The notes: generated by a model not told the origin, from the letters alone. A stretch of DNA of 64,000 bases from Lactobacillus sp. (GCA_022483245.1 JAKVNR010000001.1:186001-250000); one strand, 5' to 3'. Positions 49,544 through 58,211 are shown, counted from the first letter of the stretch. Made by a program: numbers and translations.

Positions 49544-49559
49544 ATTGAACTAGACCAAT
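49544..49559 (+). promoter_or_regulatory. dre-like operator 2 in the glmS leader
   Basis: ATTGAACTAGACCAAT matches the dre palindrome ATTGGTCTAGACCAAT at 14 of 16 positions. It lies about 35 bases downstream of the predicted transcript start. The 11-base direct repeat CTAGACCAATT joins it to operator 1. Confidence 0.65.
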
Positions 49560-49591
49560 TCACTTAACTTAGAATTAAAGGAGACTAACAT

Positions 49592-51400
49592 ATGTGTGGG
49601 ATTGTTGGCGTTGTAGGCAAACCAGCGCGTGATGTATTGCTTAATGGGCTGAAAAATTTGGAATACCGTGGTTATGATTCAGCTGGTATTTATTTGAACG
49701 ACCTGCAAGGGCATCAATACTTAACGAAGGCTGTTGGCCGGATTAAAAACTTGGAAGCAAAGCTGACCCCTGATGAACAAGGTGTGGTTGGTATTGCTCA
49801 CACTCGTTGGGCTACGCACGGTAAGCCAACAGTAGCTAATGCTCACCCTCAATATTCAAGTGATAATCGTTTTTACTTGGTTCACAATGGTGTGATTGAA
49901 AACTATGCCACTTTAAAGAACAAGTACTTATCAGACGTGGAATTTCACTCAGATACTGATACCGAGGTTATCGTGCAACTGGTTGACAAGTTTGCTCGTG
50001 AGGATAACTTGCCTGCCTTTGCTGCGTTTAAGAAGGTCCTGAACTTAGTTGAAGGTTCTTATGCTTTCTTGCTGGTTGATAATACTGAGCCAGATCATAT
50101 TTTCATTGCTAAAAATAAGAGCCCAATGATGCTGGGCGTGGGTGATGGTTTTAACATTATTGCCTCTGACGCTATTTCAGTTTTAGACCAAACCAGAACT
50201 TTTATTGACTTGCATGATGGCGATGTTGCCGATGTTACTAAAGACAAAATTGTCATTGAAGATTTGCAAGGTAATGCTGTTGATCGTCCAGCCAAAGAAT
50301 TAGATATCGATCCAAATGCGTCATCAAAGGGCACTTATGAATTTTTCATGCTCAAAGAAATTGATGAGCAACCAGCTGTTATGCGGCGTTTGGCACAAGA
50401 TTATTTCGATGGCAATAACGTTAAAGTTGATCCTGCAATCGTGCAGGCTGCAGCTGATAGCGATCGGATCTACATTTTAGCCGCTGGAACTAGTTACCAT
50501 GCTGGCTTAGTTGGTAAAAACCTGCTTGAAAAATATACTGGCATTCCAGTAGAAGTTGGTTTGGCCTCAGAGTTTGGCTACCACTTCCCACGCCTGTCTA
50601 AGAAACCGTTCTTTATTTTCTTAACTCAATCAGGTGAAACTGCTGACTCTCGGGTAGTGCTGACTCAGGTTAATGACCGTCAATTGCCAAGCCTGACCAT
50701 TACTAACGTTGAAGGCTCTACATTATCCCGTGAAGCTACTTACACTATGTTGCTGAAGGCGGGTCCAGAAATCGCTGTGGCTTCAACGAAAGCCTATACT
50801 GCACAAGTAGCTGTGCAAGCCATTTTGGCCAAAGCTGTTGGTGAAAAGCTTGGTTTGCAAGTTGCCCGCGACTTTGATTTAAAACATCAATTAGGGTTAG
50901 CTGCTGAAGGCATGCAGCAATTGGTTGATGGTAAAGAAAAGATTGATGAATTAGCTAAAAAATATCTGGCGACGACTCGGAATGCCTTCTATATTGGCCG
51001 TGGCGTTGACTATGCTGTTGCTTTAGAAGGTGCCTTGAAGCTGAAAGAAGTTTCATATATTCAAACCGAAGGCTTCGCGGCAGCTGAATTAAAGCACGGT
51101 ACTATTGCTTTGATTGAGAAGGGGACACCAGTAGTTGCTTTAATTAATGATCCCGCAACTGCTGATTTAACTAGGGGCAATATTCGTGAAGTTCAATCAC
51201 GTGGCGCTAATGTCATTGTTTTTGCTGCTAAAGAATTTGCCCAACCTGGCGACGACGTAGTCTTACCACAAATCGAATACTACTTGTCACCATTAGTGAC
51301 TGTTGTGCCTGCACAATTGCTAGCTTACTATGCTTCAAAGAACAAGGGCTTAGATGTGGACAAGCCGCGTAACTTGGCCAAAAGTGTTACTGTTGAATAA
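49592..51400 (+). CDS. glmS: Glutamine-fructose-6-phosphate aminotransferase (isomerizing)
   Basis: First committed enzyme of amino sugar synthesis, makes glucosamine-6-phosphate. Length 602. Cys1 nucleophile in MCGIVGVVG, GTDS-like glutaminase motifs (HTRWATHGKP, HNGVIENY), then two SIS domains with GTSYHAG, TQSGETADSR and STKAYTAQ, and the C-terminal LAKSVTVE. No glmS ribozyme is recognised in the leader; repression by a NagR-type regulator is suggested by the operators. Confidence 0.98.
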   Translation: MCGIVGVVGKPARDVLLNGLKNLEYRGYDSAGIYLNDLQGHQYLTKAVGRIKNLEAKLTPDEQGVVGIAHTRWATHGKPTVANAHPQYSSDNRFYLVHNGVIENYATLKNKYLSDVEFHSDTDTEVIVQLVDKFAREDNLPAFAAFKKVLNLVEGSYAFLLVDNTEPDHIFIAKNKSPMMLGVGDGFNIIASDAISVLDQTRTFIDLHDGDVADVTKDKIVIEDLQGNAVDRPAKELDIDPNASSKGTYEFFMLKEIDEQPAVMRRLAQDYFDGNNVKVDPAIVQAAADSDRIYILAAGTSYHAGLVGKNLLEKYTGIPVEVGLASEFGYHFPRLSKKPFFIFLTQSGETADSRVVLTQVNDRQLPSLTITNVEGSTLSREATYTMLLKAGPEIAVASTKAYTAQVAVQAILAKAVGEKLGLQVARDFDLKHQLGLAAEGMQQLVDGKEKIDELAKKYLATTRNAFYIGRGVDYAVALEGALKLKEVSYIQTEGFAAAELKHGTIALIEKGTPVVALINDPATADLTRGNIREVQSRGANVIVFAAKEFAQPGDDVVLPQIEYYLSPLVTVVPAQLLAYYASKNKGLDVDKPRNLAKSVTVE

Positions 51401-51419
51401 GCAGGATTGAGGACCAGCC

Positions 51420-52232
51420 ATGACTTTTAAAATGATCGCGACTGACTTGGATGGCACTTTGCTTGATTCAAAAAAGCAGATTATGCCAGCATCGGTTGCT
51501 GCCTTGCAAACCGCCAAAGACTTAGGTATAAAAATAGTGCTAACTTCTAGCCGGCCTTTGTCAGGAATTCAGCCTTTCTTAAAACAACTGTATTTGAATG
51601 GCAACCAGCAATACGCCATTTTATATAATGGCGGCTTAATTCAAAGTTTAGATGGAGAAATTCTGGCAACTGAAGGCTTGGATTACGAGGATTTTAAACG
51701 TTTTGCCCAAGTTTGGTCAGATAATGATATTCATTGCCACTTTGAGACACTAACTAACTTTTTGACGATGGATCACGAATTATCATTGCAAATGGCTCGC
51801 AATTCCGAGCTAACGCGGATGCCAATCTTGATCAAGGATCGTGCTGATTTTACCCCTGATTTTCGGTTTCTGAAATCAGAGTTCACAGGGACAGCTGAGC
51901 AAATTATTGCCTTTAAGCGTAATTTGCCTGCTTGGTTTACGCAAGATTATTCAGTAGTGCAATCTAATGCCTATACTCTAGCCGTTACCTCTAAGAAAGC
52001 CTCTAAAGGTGCTGCTGTAAAAAAATTGGCTGAAAAATTAGGCTTTGACCAATCAGAGGTTATTATTTTTGGCGACCAAGGTAACGATTTGTCAATGTTC
52101 CAAAATCCGCATTTCTTTAAAGTTGCGATGAAGAATGGGATCGAGCCGGTTCGCAGCCGGGCTAATTTTGTGACGCTGGATAATAATCACGATGGTGTCG
52201 CGCTAGCCCTCAATAAATTTGTATTGAAATAA
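51420..52232 (+). CDS. Cof-type HAD superfamily phosphatase (1)
   Basis: HAD-IIB hydrolase, 270 residues. Motif I ATDLDGTLLDS with the nucleophile Asp, motif II LTSSRP, motif III Lys, and motif IV IIFGDQGNDLSMF. Substrate unknown; relatives dephosphorylate sugar phosphates or flavin precursors. Its paralogue follows directly. It lies 19 bases after glmS, without a promoter, so it may be co-transcribed with it. Confidence 0.9.
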   Translation: MTFKMIATDLDGTLLDSKKQIMPASVAALQTAKDLGIKIVLTSSRPLSGIQPFLKQLYLNGNQQYAILYNGGLIQSLDGEILATEGLDYEDFKRFAQVWSDNDIHCHFETLTNFLTMDHELSLQMARNSELTRMPILIKDRADFTPDFRFLKSEFTGTAEQIIAFKRNLPAWFTQDYSVVQSNAYTLAVTSKKASKGAAVKKLAEKLGFDQSEVIIFGDQGNDLSMFQNPHFFKVAMKNGIEPVRSRANFVTLDNNHDGVALALNKFVLK

Positions 52233-52233
52233 C

Positions 52234-52263
52234 AAAAAGCGGTTGTAATGAACCGCTTTTTTT
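52234..52263 (+). terminator. Hairpin terminator between the two HAD genes
   Basis: AAAAAGCGGTT, loop GTAATG, AACCGCTTTTTTT. The RBS TAGGAG of the next gene starts within the end of the T-run. Confidence 0.88.
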
Positions 52264-52274
52264 AGGAGCTGACC

Positions 52275-53084
52275 ATGAAAATAAAAATGTTGGGCATTGA
52301 CCTTGATGGTACATTGCTGACTGATGATAAAAAAATTTCCCCTGCCACTAAGGCTGCTTTAGCTAAAGCACATGAACAAGGAATAATCATTGTTCCTTGT
52401 TCTGGTAGGTCACTGACTGGTGTAAAACCATATTTGGAGCAATTGGGATTTAAGGACCCACAGCTGCCAGTGGTAGTGTTAAACGGCGGACTGGTGCAAC
52501 GAATCAATGGAGAAGTGTTAGATAGTTTCGAACAAGGCCAGGCTGATATGGATGCTTATCTTGCTTGGCAGAGACAATCAGCTTGTCATTTGCTGTTTGT
52601 TGCAGCTGATCATTATTTTACTTTTGACCAGGAACTTGATTGGGGAATGCGGCATTTGAGTGAATTAAATCGGATGCCAATCAAACAATTACCAGTGAGC
52701 GCAGCTAAACGTGGACTGAAATTTTATAAGGCGAACTTTACGGGCGAGCCAGCTGCTATTCAGACTTTGCTGCATAGCTTTTCTGAGGAGTTTAAGCAAA
52801 CACATAATTTGATGCAGACAGCTCCCTTTTTAATTGAATGCAATCATGGCTCTGCCTCTAAGGGTGAAGGTTTAGCTAAGTTGGCTGAACAATGCGAAGT
52901 ATCAGCTAAGCAAGTGATGATTTTCGGCAATGAAGGCAATGACTTGTCAATGTTCCAGCAGCCAGATTTCTATAAAGTGGCTATGGGTAATGCAATTCCG
53001 AAATTAAAACAACTAGCTGATTTCGTTACTCGTACTAACGAAAACGACGGCATCGCCTATGCTTTGCAAGAATTAGTTTTCTAG
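52275..53084 (+). CDS. Cof-type HAD superfamily phosphatase (2)
   Basis: Length 269, clearly a paralogue of the preceding gene in tandem. Motif I GIDLDGTLLTDD, motif II VPCSGRSLTG, motif IV IFGNEGNDLSMF (Asn instead of the usual first Asp of GD; the second Asp is kept). Substrate unknown. The stop codon lies inside the stem of its own terminator. Confidence 0.9.
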   Translation: MKIKMLGIDLDGTLLTDDKKISPATKAALAKAHEQGIIIVPCSGRSLTGVKPYLEQLGFKDPQLPVVVLNGGLVQRINGEVLDSFEQGQADMDAYLAWQRQSACHLLFVAADHYFTFDQELDWGMRHLSELNRMPIKQLPVSAAKRGLKFYKANFTGEPAAIQTLLHSFSEEFKQTHNLMQTAPFLIECNHGSASKGEGLAKLAEQCEVSAKQVMIFGNEGNDLSMFQQPDFYKVAMGNAIPKLKQLADFVTRTNENDGIAYALQELVF

Positions 53085-53106
53085 GTAATCCTAGAAAACT
53101 TTTTTT
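53075..53106 (+). terminator. Terminator overlapping the end of HAD gene 2
   Basis: AGTTTTCTAGG, loop TAAT, CCTAGAAAACT, T-run. The left arm encodes the last codons and the stop. Confidence 0.9.
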
Positions 53107-53118
53107 ATTGCATCATTG

Positions 53119-53157
53119 TTGACAAATGTAAACAAAAGCTTTAAATTTACAATTGTA
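53119..53157 (+). promoter_or_regulatory. Copper-operon promoter with two cop boxes
   Basis: TTGACA at 53119-53124, 17-bp spacer, TAAATT at 53142-53147. Cop boxes (TACANNTGTA): GACAAATGTA at 53121-53130 (one mismatch, over the -35) and a perfect TACAATTGTA at 53148-53157 (just after the -10). CopY on both would shut the promoter. Confidence 0.85.
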
Positions 53158-53180
53158 AATATAAAAAGAAGGGCTTTAAT

Positions 53181-53609
53181 ATGAAAAATGAAGTTTCAGC
53201 AGCAGAATGGATACCATTAAGAATTATTTGGACTCTGCAGCGTGCTTACACCAATACGATTATTTCGTATACGCAGGCGCGAACTAATTGGTCCGAGTCG
53301 ACCATTAAGACGCTTTTGCGCAGGTTAGAACAAAAAGGCTTTGTTATCTCTCACCATGATGGCCGCAAATTGGTTTATGTGCCAGCTAAAGATGAGCAGG
53401 CGACGATGACAGCTGTAGCCCAACAACAGTTATCTAACATGTGTCAAAAAAACCGCGGTCAAGTTATCTTACAGCTGATTAAGGACAATAAGCTTTCTCA
53501 GACAGATTTACTAGCCATCCAGGCGGAAGTTAAGCAAAAGCTGCCTGCGGCGCCCGAGCAAGTACCTTGTGATTGTTTAAAAGAAAGAGGCATAGATCAT
53601 GAATGTTGA
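53181..53609 (+). CDS. copY: CopY/TcrY family copper-responsive repressor
   Basis: BlaI/CopY-type winged helix repressor, 142 residues. DNA-binding domain: AAEWIPLRIIWTLQ, WSESTIKTLLRRLEQKGF and DGRKLVYVP. The C-terminus ends CDC...HEC, three cysteines rather than the CxCx4-5CxC of Enterococcus CopY, with a nearby His possibly replacing one ligand. Copper binding would displace zinc and release DNA. It overlaps the next gene by 11 bases. Confidence 0.9.
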   Translation: MKNEVSAAEWIPLRIIWTLQRAYTNTIISYTQARTNWSESTIKTLLRRLEQKGFVISHHDGRKLVYVPAKDEQATMTAVAQQQLSNMCQKNRGQVILQLIKDNKLSQTDLLAIQAEVKQKLPAAPEQVPCDCLKERGIDHEC

Positions 53610-53976
53610 ACGAGTAATTGTAGCAGTAATTGTCATCGCCTTGATTATTTTCATTAGCTGGTGGTTCTTTGGCAAACACCAAGAACAGGTGCAGACAGCT
53701 AAGCAAACTAAGCAAGCACAATCAGCAGTCATAAAAGTGCATGGTGGGTATTCACCAGCTACGGTGGTTCTAAAGCAAGGCGTACCTGGGCAGGTAAAGT
53801 TTGAAATGCATGACCAGACGGCTTGCTTATCGCACGTAGTCTTTGAGCAATTGGGAGTGGATAAGGACTTGACCAAACAGGAAGTTACAACGATTGACAT
53901 TCCAACTGATCAGCCACAAACTTTTAATTTTGCTTGTGGAATGGGCATGTTTCATGGAAAGGTAATTGTGAAATGA
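53599..53976 (+). CDS. Membrane-anchored cupredoxin-like protein
   Basis: Length 125. One N-terminal membrane helix (about 5-24) ending WWFFGK, then a cupredoxin-like domain outside the cell. Likely copper ligands are Cys76 and His79 (ACLSH) and Cys113, Met115/Met117 and His119 (FACGMGMFHG). The protein may bind copper at the membrane and hand it to or accept it from the ATPase. It is squeezed between copY and copA by overlaps on both sides, so stoichiometric co-translation is likely. No enzyme activity is inferred. Confidence 0.85.
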   Translation: MNVERVIVAVIVIALIIFISWWFFGKHQEQVQTAKQTKQAQSAVIKVHGGYSPATVVLKQGVPGQVKFEMHDQTACLSHVVFEQLGVDKDLTKQEVTTIDIPTDQPQTFNFACGMGMFHGKVIVK

Positions 53977-55892
53977 AAAAAATCACTTTAAGTCAGCGCT
54001 TTTGGCTGACTTTGCTGTTTTCAATGCCATTAATCATTCAAATGCTAACTATGCCTTTAGGCTGGCATTATCCAGGTGAAAAATGGGTGGCATTTATTGC
54101 AACAACGGTCATCATGTTGCTATCTGCACGGCCGTATTGGTCTAGTGCTTGGGCGGCATTTAAACATCACCGTGCAAATATGAATACATTAGTTGCTGTT
54201 AGCACGACGGTGACTTATTTTTATAGTTTATTTGCTCTTTTAACAAACCGGCCAGAGTATTTTGAAAGTGCGGCCTTGGTAACCTTGTTTGTGCTCTTAG
54301 GTGATTATTTGTCTGAGCGTATGAGCAATCATGCCAATGACGCGGTTAAAAAGCTAATGAGTTTGCAGGCTGCGACTGCAGAGGTTTTACGTGATGGGCG
54401 TTTTCAAATATTGCCGTTAGAAGAGGTTGTCGTTGGTGACCGGGTCCGAGTTGAAGCAGGTGCTAAAGTACCAGTTGATGGAAAAATTTTAACCGGCACA
54501 ACAGAAATCGACGAGTCGTTAGTAACGGGTGAAAGCATGCCAGTACCCAAAAAACCAGGTGATACCGTTATCGGCGCGACGATGAACACAACGGGTTTGA
54601 TTGAAGTACAAGTGACACAAACTGGTAAAGATACTGCCTTAGCGCAAATAGGTGAAATGATGAGAAAGGCTCAAACTAGTCACGCGCCAATTGAAAGTTT
54701 GGTTGATCGCGTAGCGAACATTTTTGTGCCAGCTGTCTTGATACTTGCGCTACTAACCTTTGCAGTTTGGTATGTAATTATTGGCGTAAATATCACGCAG
54801 GCGATGCTATTTGGAGTGTCGGTGATCGTAATTGCCTGCCCATGTGCGCTAGGCCTTGCCACGCCAACTGCTTTGATGGTTGGTATGGGGCGTAGTGCCC
54901 GCAGCGGTGTCTTAATTAAGAATGGCGAAATTTTAGAAAAAGCTACTAAATTGCAGCAAATTGCCTTTGATAAAACTGGTACTTTAACTAAAGGCAAACC
55001 AGTGGTAACAGATGTTGCAGGAGATCGTAAACAAGTTTTGACGGTGGCAGCAGCGGTTGAACAAAATATTAGTCATCCGCTAGCTGCGGCTGTTAGACAG
55101 GCAGCGGAAAAAGAGCAGATTGATGTTCCATCTGCTATAAATAGTAAGGTAATTGCTGGCAAAGGCACGGCCGCTGAAGTTGCTGGACACACCTATCAGG
55201 TTGGAAATCAGCGCCTGATTTCCAATCAGCAAAATGCAGAAAAGTGGATTAAACAAGCCACAGCTTGGCAACAGGCGGGTAAAACAGTTAGTTATGTCTT
55301 AAAAGATCGGGAAATAATCGGAGTGTTAGCTTTCAAGGACTTGCCTAAAAACCATGCTAGTCGGGCTTTAAACGATTTGCAAAAGCAGGGCCTTACAACT
55401 GCCATGATTAGCGGCGACAGCGAAGCCGCGGCTGAAACAATTGCTAAACAACTAGGTATTACTCAAGTAATCGCTAATGTGCTGCCGGCTAAAAAAGTAG
55501 CTGCCGTTAAAGACCTGCAAGCAAAAGGCTCGACTGCCTTTGTAGGTGATGGCATTAATGACGCGCCGGCTTTAGCCCAAGCAGATGTTGGCATCGCAAT
55601 GGGCAACGGGACTGATATTGCTATTTCAAGCAGCGATATTGTTTTAACCAGTGGCGATTTGCTTGGCGTCCCGCGTGCAATTGCTTTAGCTCGTAAAATA
55701 TTTAAGAGAATAAAATTAAATTTATTCTGGGCCTTTATCTATAACTTATTAGGGATTCCAATTGCTGCTGGTGTATTTGCTGGTCTTGGACTAGTTCTGA
55801 GTCCCGAGCTAGCAGCGCTAGCAATGGCATTTAGCTCGGTGTCTGTTGTCACAAGCGCGCTACTATTGAATTACAGCAAATTAAAGGTTTAA
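53973..55892 (+). CDS. copA: Copper-exporting P1B-type ATPase
   Basis: Length 639 from ATG 53973 (ATGA overlap with the cupredoxin gene). No N-terminal HMA metal-binding domain. Membrane CPC motif (VIACPCALGLATP, near residue 290), phosphorylation site DKTGTLTKG near 332, SHPLA nucleotide-site motif, hinge GDGINDAPALAQADVGIAMG, and last helices YNLLGIPIAAG and MAFSSVSVVTSALLL. These are marks of Cu+ (P1B-1) exporters. The missing metal-binding domain may be offset by the cupredoxin next door. Confidence 0.95.
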   Translation: MKKITLSQRFWLTLLFSMPLIIQMLTMPLGWHYPGEKWVAFIATTVIMLLSARPYWSSAWAAFKHHRANMNTLVAVSTTVTYFYSLFALLTNRPEYFESAALVTLFVLLGDYLSERMSNHANDAVKKLMSLQAATAEVLRDGRFQILPLEEVVVGDRVRVEAGAKVPVDGKILTGTTEIDESLVTGESMPVPKKPGDTVIGATMNTTGLIEVQVTQTGKDTALAQIGEMMRKAQTSHAPIESLVDRVANIFVPAVLILALLTFAVWYVIIGVNITQAMLFGVSVIVIACPCALGLATPTALMVGMGRSARSGVLIKNGEILEKATKLQQIAFDKTGTLTKGKPVVTDVAGDRKQVLTVAAAVEQNISHPLAAAVRQAAEKEQIDVPSAINSKVIAGKGTAAEVAGHTYQVGNQRLISNQQNAEKWIKQATAWQQAGKTVSYVLKDREIIGVLAFKDLPKNHASRALNDLQKQGLTTAMISGDSEAAAETIAKQLGITQVIANVLPAKKVAAVKDLQAKGSTAFVGDGINDAPALAQADVGIAMGNGTDIAISSSDIVLTSGDLLGVPRAIALARKIFKRIKLNLFWAFIYNLLGIPIAAGVFAGLGLVLSPELAALAMAFSSVSVVTSALLLNYSKLKV

Positions 55893-55961
55893 TTTAGGCT
55901 TTTGTTTCTTTGTCAGAAAGGCTATTCTTATTAATAGCTCAAAACAAAGGAAGCAAGAATA

Positions 55962-56681
55962 ATGAAGCAAAAGCCGGGATGGCTAACAAGAATTTTAACG
56001 ATGATTTGCGGAATTGCGGCTATGGGACTGCTCCTGACCGCACCTGTCACTTTAAAAATTAATAATTTACATGGAATGATTAAAAGTGTCGTGACTAAAG
56101 AGATCAAAGCTAGCGACGATGCTAATGCTAAAGCTGCTTGGTCGTTAATTAAAACGACAGGTGCTGATGACTTATTGCTAAAGCAAGTTCCGCGCAAGTT
56201 TTCATACCAGGCGTCATACTGGTCAGCCTATGAGTTGAGTAACCAGAGCGAGCAAATTGAAGATCAGGCGAATCAATATTTGATTTCATCCTTAACGAAA
56301 ACTGGAATGAGCCGGCGTGATGCAAAAAAATTGCTAGCACTTTTGCCTAAGTCGCAAATAACTGAATTCGAAGACCAAATCAATAGTTATCTGCATAAAT
56401 ACCAAGCCTACTTTTTAATTGCGGCTGCTGCCATGATTATTAGTTTGCTGCTCTTGCTATTAGGACATGGTTTAGGTATTTGGCTGCTTGGCATTCTTGA
56501 CGCTGTTTTAGTTGCTATCTTGGTAATCTTAACTAGTAATTTGGAACCAGTTTTGCAAACAGATTTGTACCGCGGCATTCAACTGACAGTAAGCTCGACG
56601 GCTTATATTAGCCTATTAGTTAGTTTGCTGGGAATCTTGATTTGGCATTTTGGCAAGAAGAGAGTGCGTAAGCATGATTAA
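55962..56681 (+). CDS. Unknown membrane protein coupled to a tyrosine phosphatase
   Basis: Length 239; I do not recognise the family. One membrane helix near the N-terminus (about 11-28), an extracytoplasmic stretch of about 110 charged and helical residues (including NQYLISSLTKTGMSRRDAKK), then three closely spaced membrane helices (about 148-168, 172-192, 210-230) and a basic cytoplasmic end KKRVRKHD. It overlaps the phosphatase gene by eight bases, which implies coupling. A small hairpin without T-run lies at 55919-55939 upstream. Confidence 0.7.
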   Translation: MKQKPGWLTRILTMICGIAAMGLLLTAPVTLKINNLHGMIKSVVTKEIKASDDANAKAAWSLIKTTGADDLLLKQVPRKFSYQASYWSAYELSNQSEQIEDQANQYLISSLTKTGMSRRDAKKLLALLPKSQITEFEDQINSYLHKYQAYFLIAAAAMIISLLLLLLGHGLGIWLLGILDAVLVAILVILTSNLEPVLQTDLYRGIQLTVSSTAYISLLVSLLGILIWHFGKKRVRKHD

Positions 56682-57153
56682 AGTATTATTTGTTTGTCAC
56701 GGCAACATCTGCCGTTCACCAATGGCCGAATTTTTATTTAAACAGATGCTGTTTGATGATAAATTAGGAGATCAAGTCGAAGTTGCTTCTGCTGCAACTA
56801 CTCGTGATGAAATTCCATTTGGAAAATTTGGGCATGATTTAGATCCTCGTACGAAGCGCGAATTAACTAAACAGGGCGTACCGTTTGAAACTCACCGGGC
56901 GCGTCAAATGACAGCTGCTGATTATGATCATTATGATTTGCTGATTGGCATGGATGAAGAAAATTTTTATGATATGAACCGCATCAGTAGTGGCGATCCG
57001 CAGCACAAGGAGTTTAAATTGCTTAGTTTTATCGGCTCAACTAAAGATGTTGACGATCCATGGTTTACTGGTGATTTTGATACTGCATTTTCAGAAATTA
57101 AGCAAGGCTGTGAGGGATTACTGCAAGAATTGCATAATAAGTACTTACATTAA
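56674..57153 (+). CDS. Low-molecular-weight protein tyrosine phosphatase
   Basis: Length 159 from ATG 56674; an in-frame ATG at 56650 is less likely. P-loop Cys8-x5-Arg14 (VCHGNICRSPMAEF), catalytic acid in the DVDDPWFTGDFD loop near residue 127. All key residues are kept. Substrates in lactobacilli are mostly unknown; relatives act on tyrosine-phosphorylated proteins or arginine phosphate. No tyrosine kinase gene is nearby. Confidence 0.92.
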   Translation: MIKVLFVCHGNICRSPMAEFLFKQMLFDDKLGDQVEVASAATTRDEIPFGKFGHDLDPRTKRELTKQGVPFETHRARQMTAADYDHYDLLIGMDEENFYDMNRISSGDPQHKEFKLLSFIGSTKDVDDPWFTGDFDTAFSEIKQGCEGLLQELHNKYLH

Positions 57154-57171
57154 GCAAAAGAGTGTTAAAAT
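57144..57171 (+). promoter_or_regulatory. Promoter of candidate small RNA
   Basis: CTTACA at 57144-57149 (within the last codons of the phosphatase), 16-bp spacer, TG extension (57163-57164) and TAAAAT at 57166-57171. Start expected near 57179. Confidence 0.55.
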
Positions 57172-57178
57172 AACAGAC

Positions 57179-57346
57179 AGTCCTAAAGAATCTAGCTGAG
57201 GTTTTGCTAAATTGAGTTCATTCTTTTATCCTCTTATTTTTCAGCTAACATCAGAAATTTTGAGTTTTAATAAGCTGATTTTTGCCTAGTCTCAACGAAT
57301 TCTTTAAGACTAAGAGCTCTGTCGGTAGGCGCCGCAGGGCTTTTTT
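57179..57346 (+). ncRNA. Candidate small RNA with closing stem and own terminator
   Basis: About 168 bases between the phosphatase gene and yebC. The predicted 5' end AGTCCTAAAGAAT (57179-57191) pairs with ATTCTTTAAGACT (57299-57311), 12 pairs with one mismatch. Inside, TCAGCT (57241-57246) pairs with AGCTGA (57273-57278) and CTAG (57192-57195) with CTAG (57286-57289). A terminator follows at once. No reading frame fills the space. The shape (long closing stem, open middle) is somewhat like 6S RNA, but I cannot assign a family. Confidence 0.55.
57315..57346 (+). terminator. Terminator of the candidate small RNA
   Basis: AGCTCTGTCGG with CCGCAGGGCT (one bulged T and a G-U pair), then a run of T. 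Confidence 0.85.
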
Positions 57347-57427
57347 GTCGGGAAGTTTAATTGAATTACCCAGCATGGTGATGTAAAATTATCCTGTTAA
57401 AGATTTGTAAAAGAAAGAGGGATACTG

Positions 57428-58156
57428 ATGTCAGGACATTCAAAATGGCACAACATTCAAGGCCGCAAGAATGCACAAGACGCTAAAAGAGGTAAAATTT
57501 TCCAAAAATTATCACGGGAAATTTATATGGCAGCAAAGCAAGGTGGTCCTGAGCCGTCAGCGAATCCTAATTTGCGGATGATTATGGATAAGGCACGTGC
57601 TAACAACATGCCTAAAACCAATATCGAACGAGCAATTAAAAAAGCTGAAGGCAACTCTGAAGAACACTATGATGAAATTACTTATGAAGGTTATGCACCA
57701 GGCGGTGTAGCAGTTTTTGTTGAAGCATTGACTGACAACAAGAACCGGACCGCTTCTGCTGTGCGGATGGCTTTCACCCGTAATGGCGGTTCTTTAGGTG
57801 CTACGGGTTCAGTTGCATATATGTTTGACCGTAAAGGCTACATTGTAATTGACCGCTCAACAACCGATGCCGATGAAGACCAAGTGTTGTTAGATGTCAT
57901 GGATGCTGGTGGCGATGATTTGGAAACCAGTGATGACGCTTACGAAATCTACACTGATCCTAAGCACTTCACTGATGTACGGGATGCTTTGGAAAAGGCT
58001 GGCTACAAGCTGGCTGATGCAGAATTAACAATGGTTCCTCAAAACACCACTGAAGTTCCTGAAGCTAAAAAAGAGCAATTTAAGCACTTGATTGATGCCT
58101 TAGAAGATAACGACGACGTTTCTAACGTTTACACCGCTGCCGCTGACGAAGACTAA
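57428..58156 (+). CDS. yebC: YebC/PmpR family transcriptional or translational regulator
   Basis: Length 242. Typical opening [20 protein letters not shown] and [19 protein letters not shown], then [23 protein letters not shown] and [19 protein letters not shown]. The family was named as DNA-binding regulators; more recent work ties YebC proteins to translation of proline-rich stretches. RBS AAAGAGG. Promoter region is between 57347 and 57427, with TAAAAT near 57386. Confidence 0.95.
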   Translation: MSGHSKWHNIQGRKNAQDAKRGKIFQKLSREIYMAAKQGGPEPSANPNLRMIMDKARANNMPKTNIERAIKKAEGNSEEHYDEITYEGYAPGGVAVFVEALTDNKNRTASAVRMAFTRNGGSLGATGSVAYMFDRKGYIVIDRSTTDADEDQVLLDVMDAGGDDLETSDDAYEIYTDPKHFTDVRDALEKAGYKLADAELTMVPQNTTEVPEAKKEQFKHLIDALEDNDDVSNVYTAAADED

Positions 58157-58176
58157 TTCAAGCTGGTAGCTAATTA

Positions 58177-58211
58177 ATAGACTTAGCAATTTTTGCTAGG
58201 TCTATTTTTTT
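58177..58211 (+). terminator. Terminator of yebC
   Basis: ATAGACTTAGCAA, loop TTT, TTGCTAGGTCTAT (one G-U), T-run. Confidence 0.9.

Noticed and set aside
49436-49591. glmS ribozyme/riboswitch in the glmS leader
   Set aside because: Only about 80 bases lie between the predicted start and the gene, too short for the ribozyme, and its conserved core was not found; operators explain the region better.
57179-57346. Calling the small RNA 6S RNA or Lacto-usp RNA outright
   Set aside because: The closing stem is suggestive but I cannot check a covariance model, and no universal stress gene or other usual neighbour is present.
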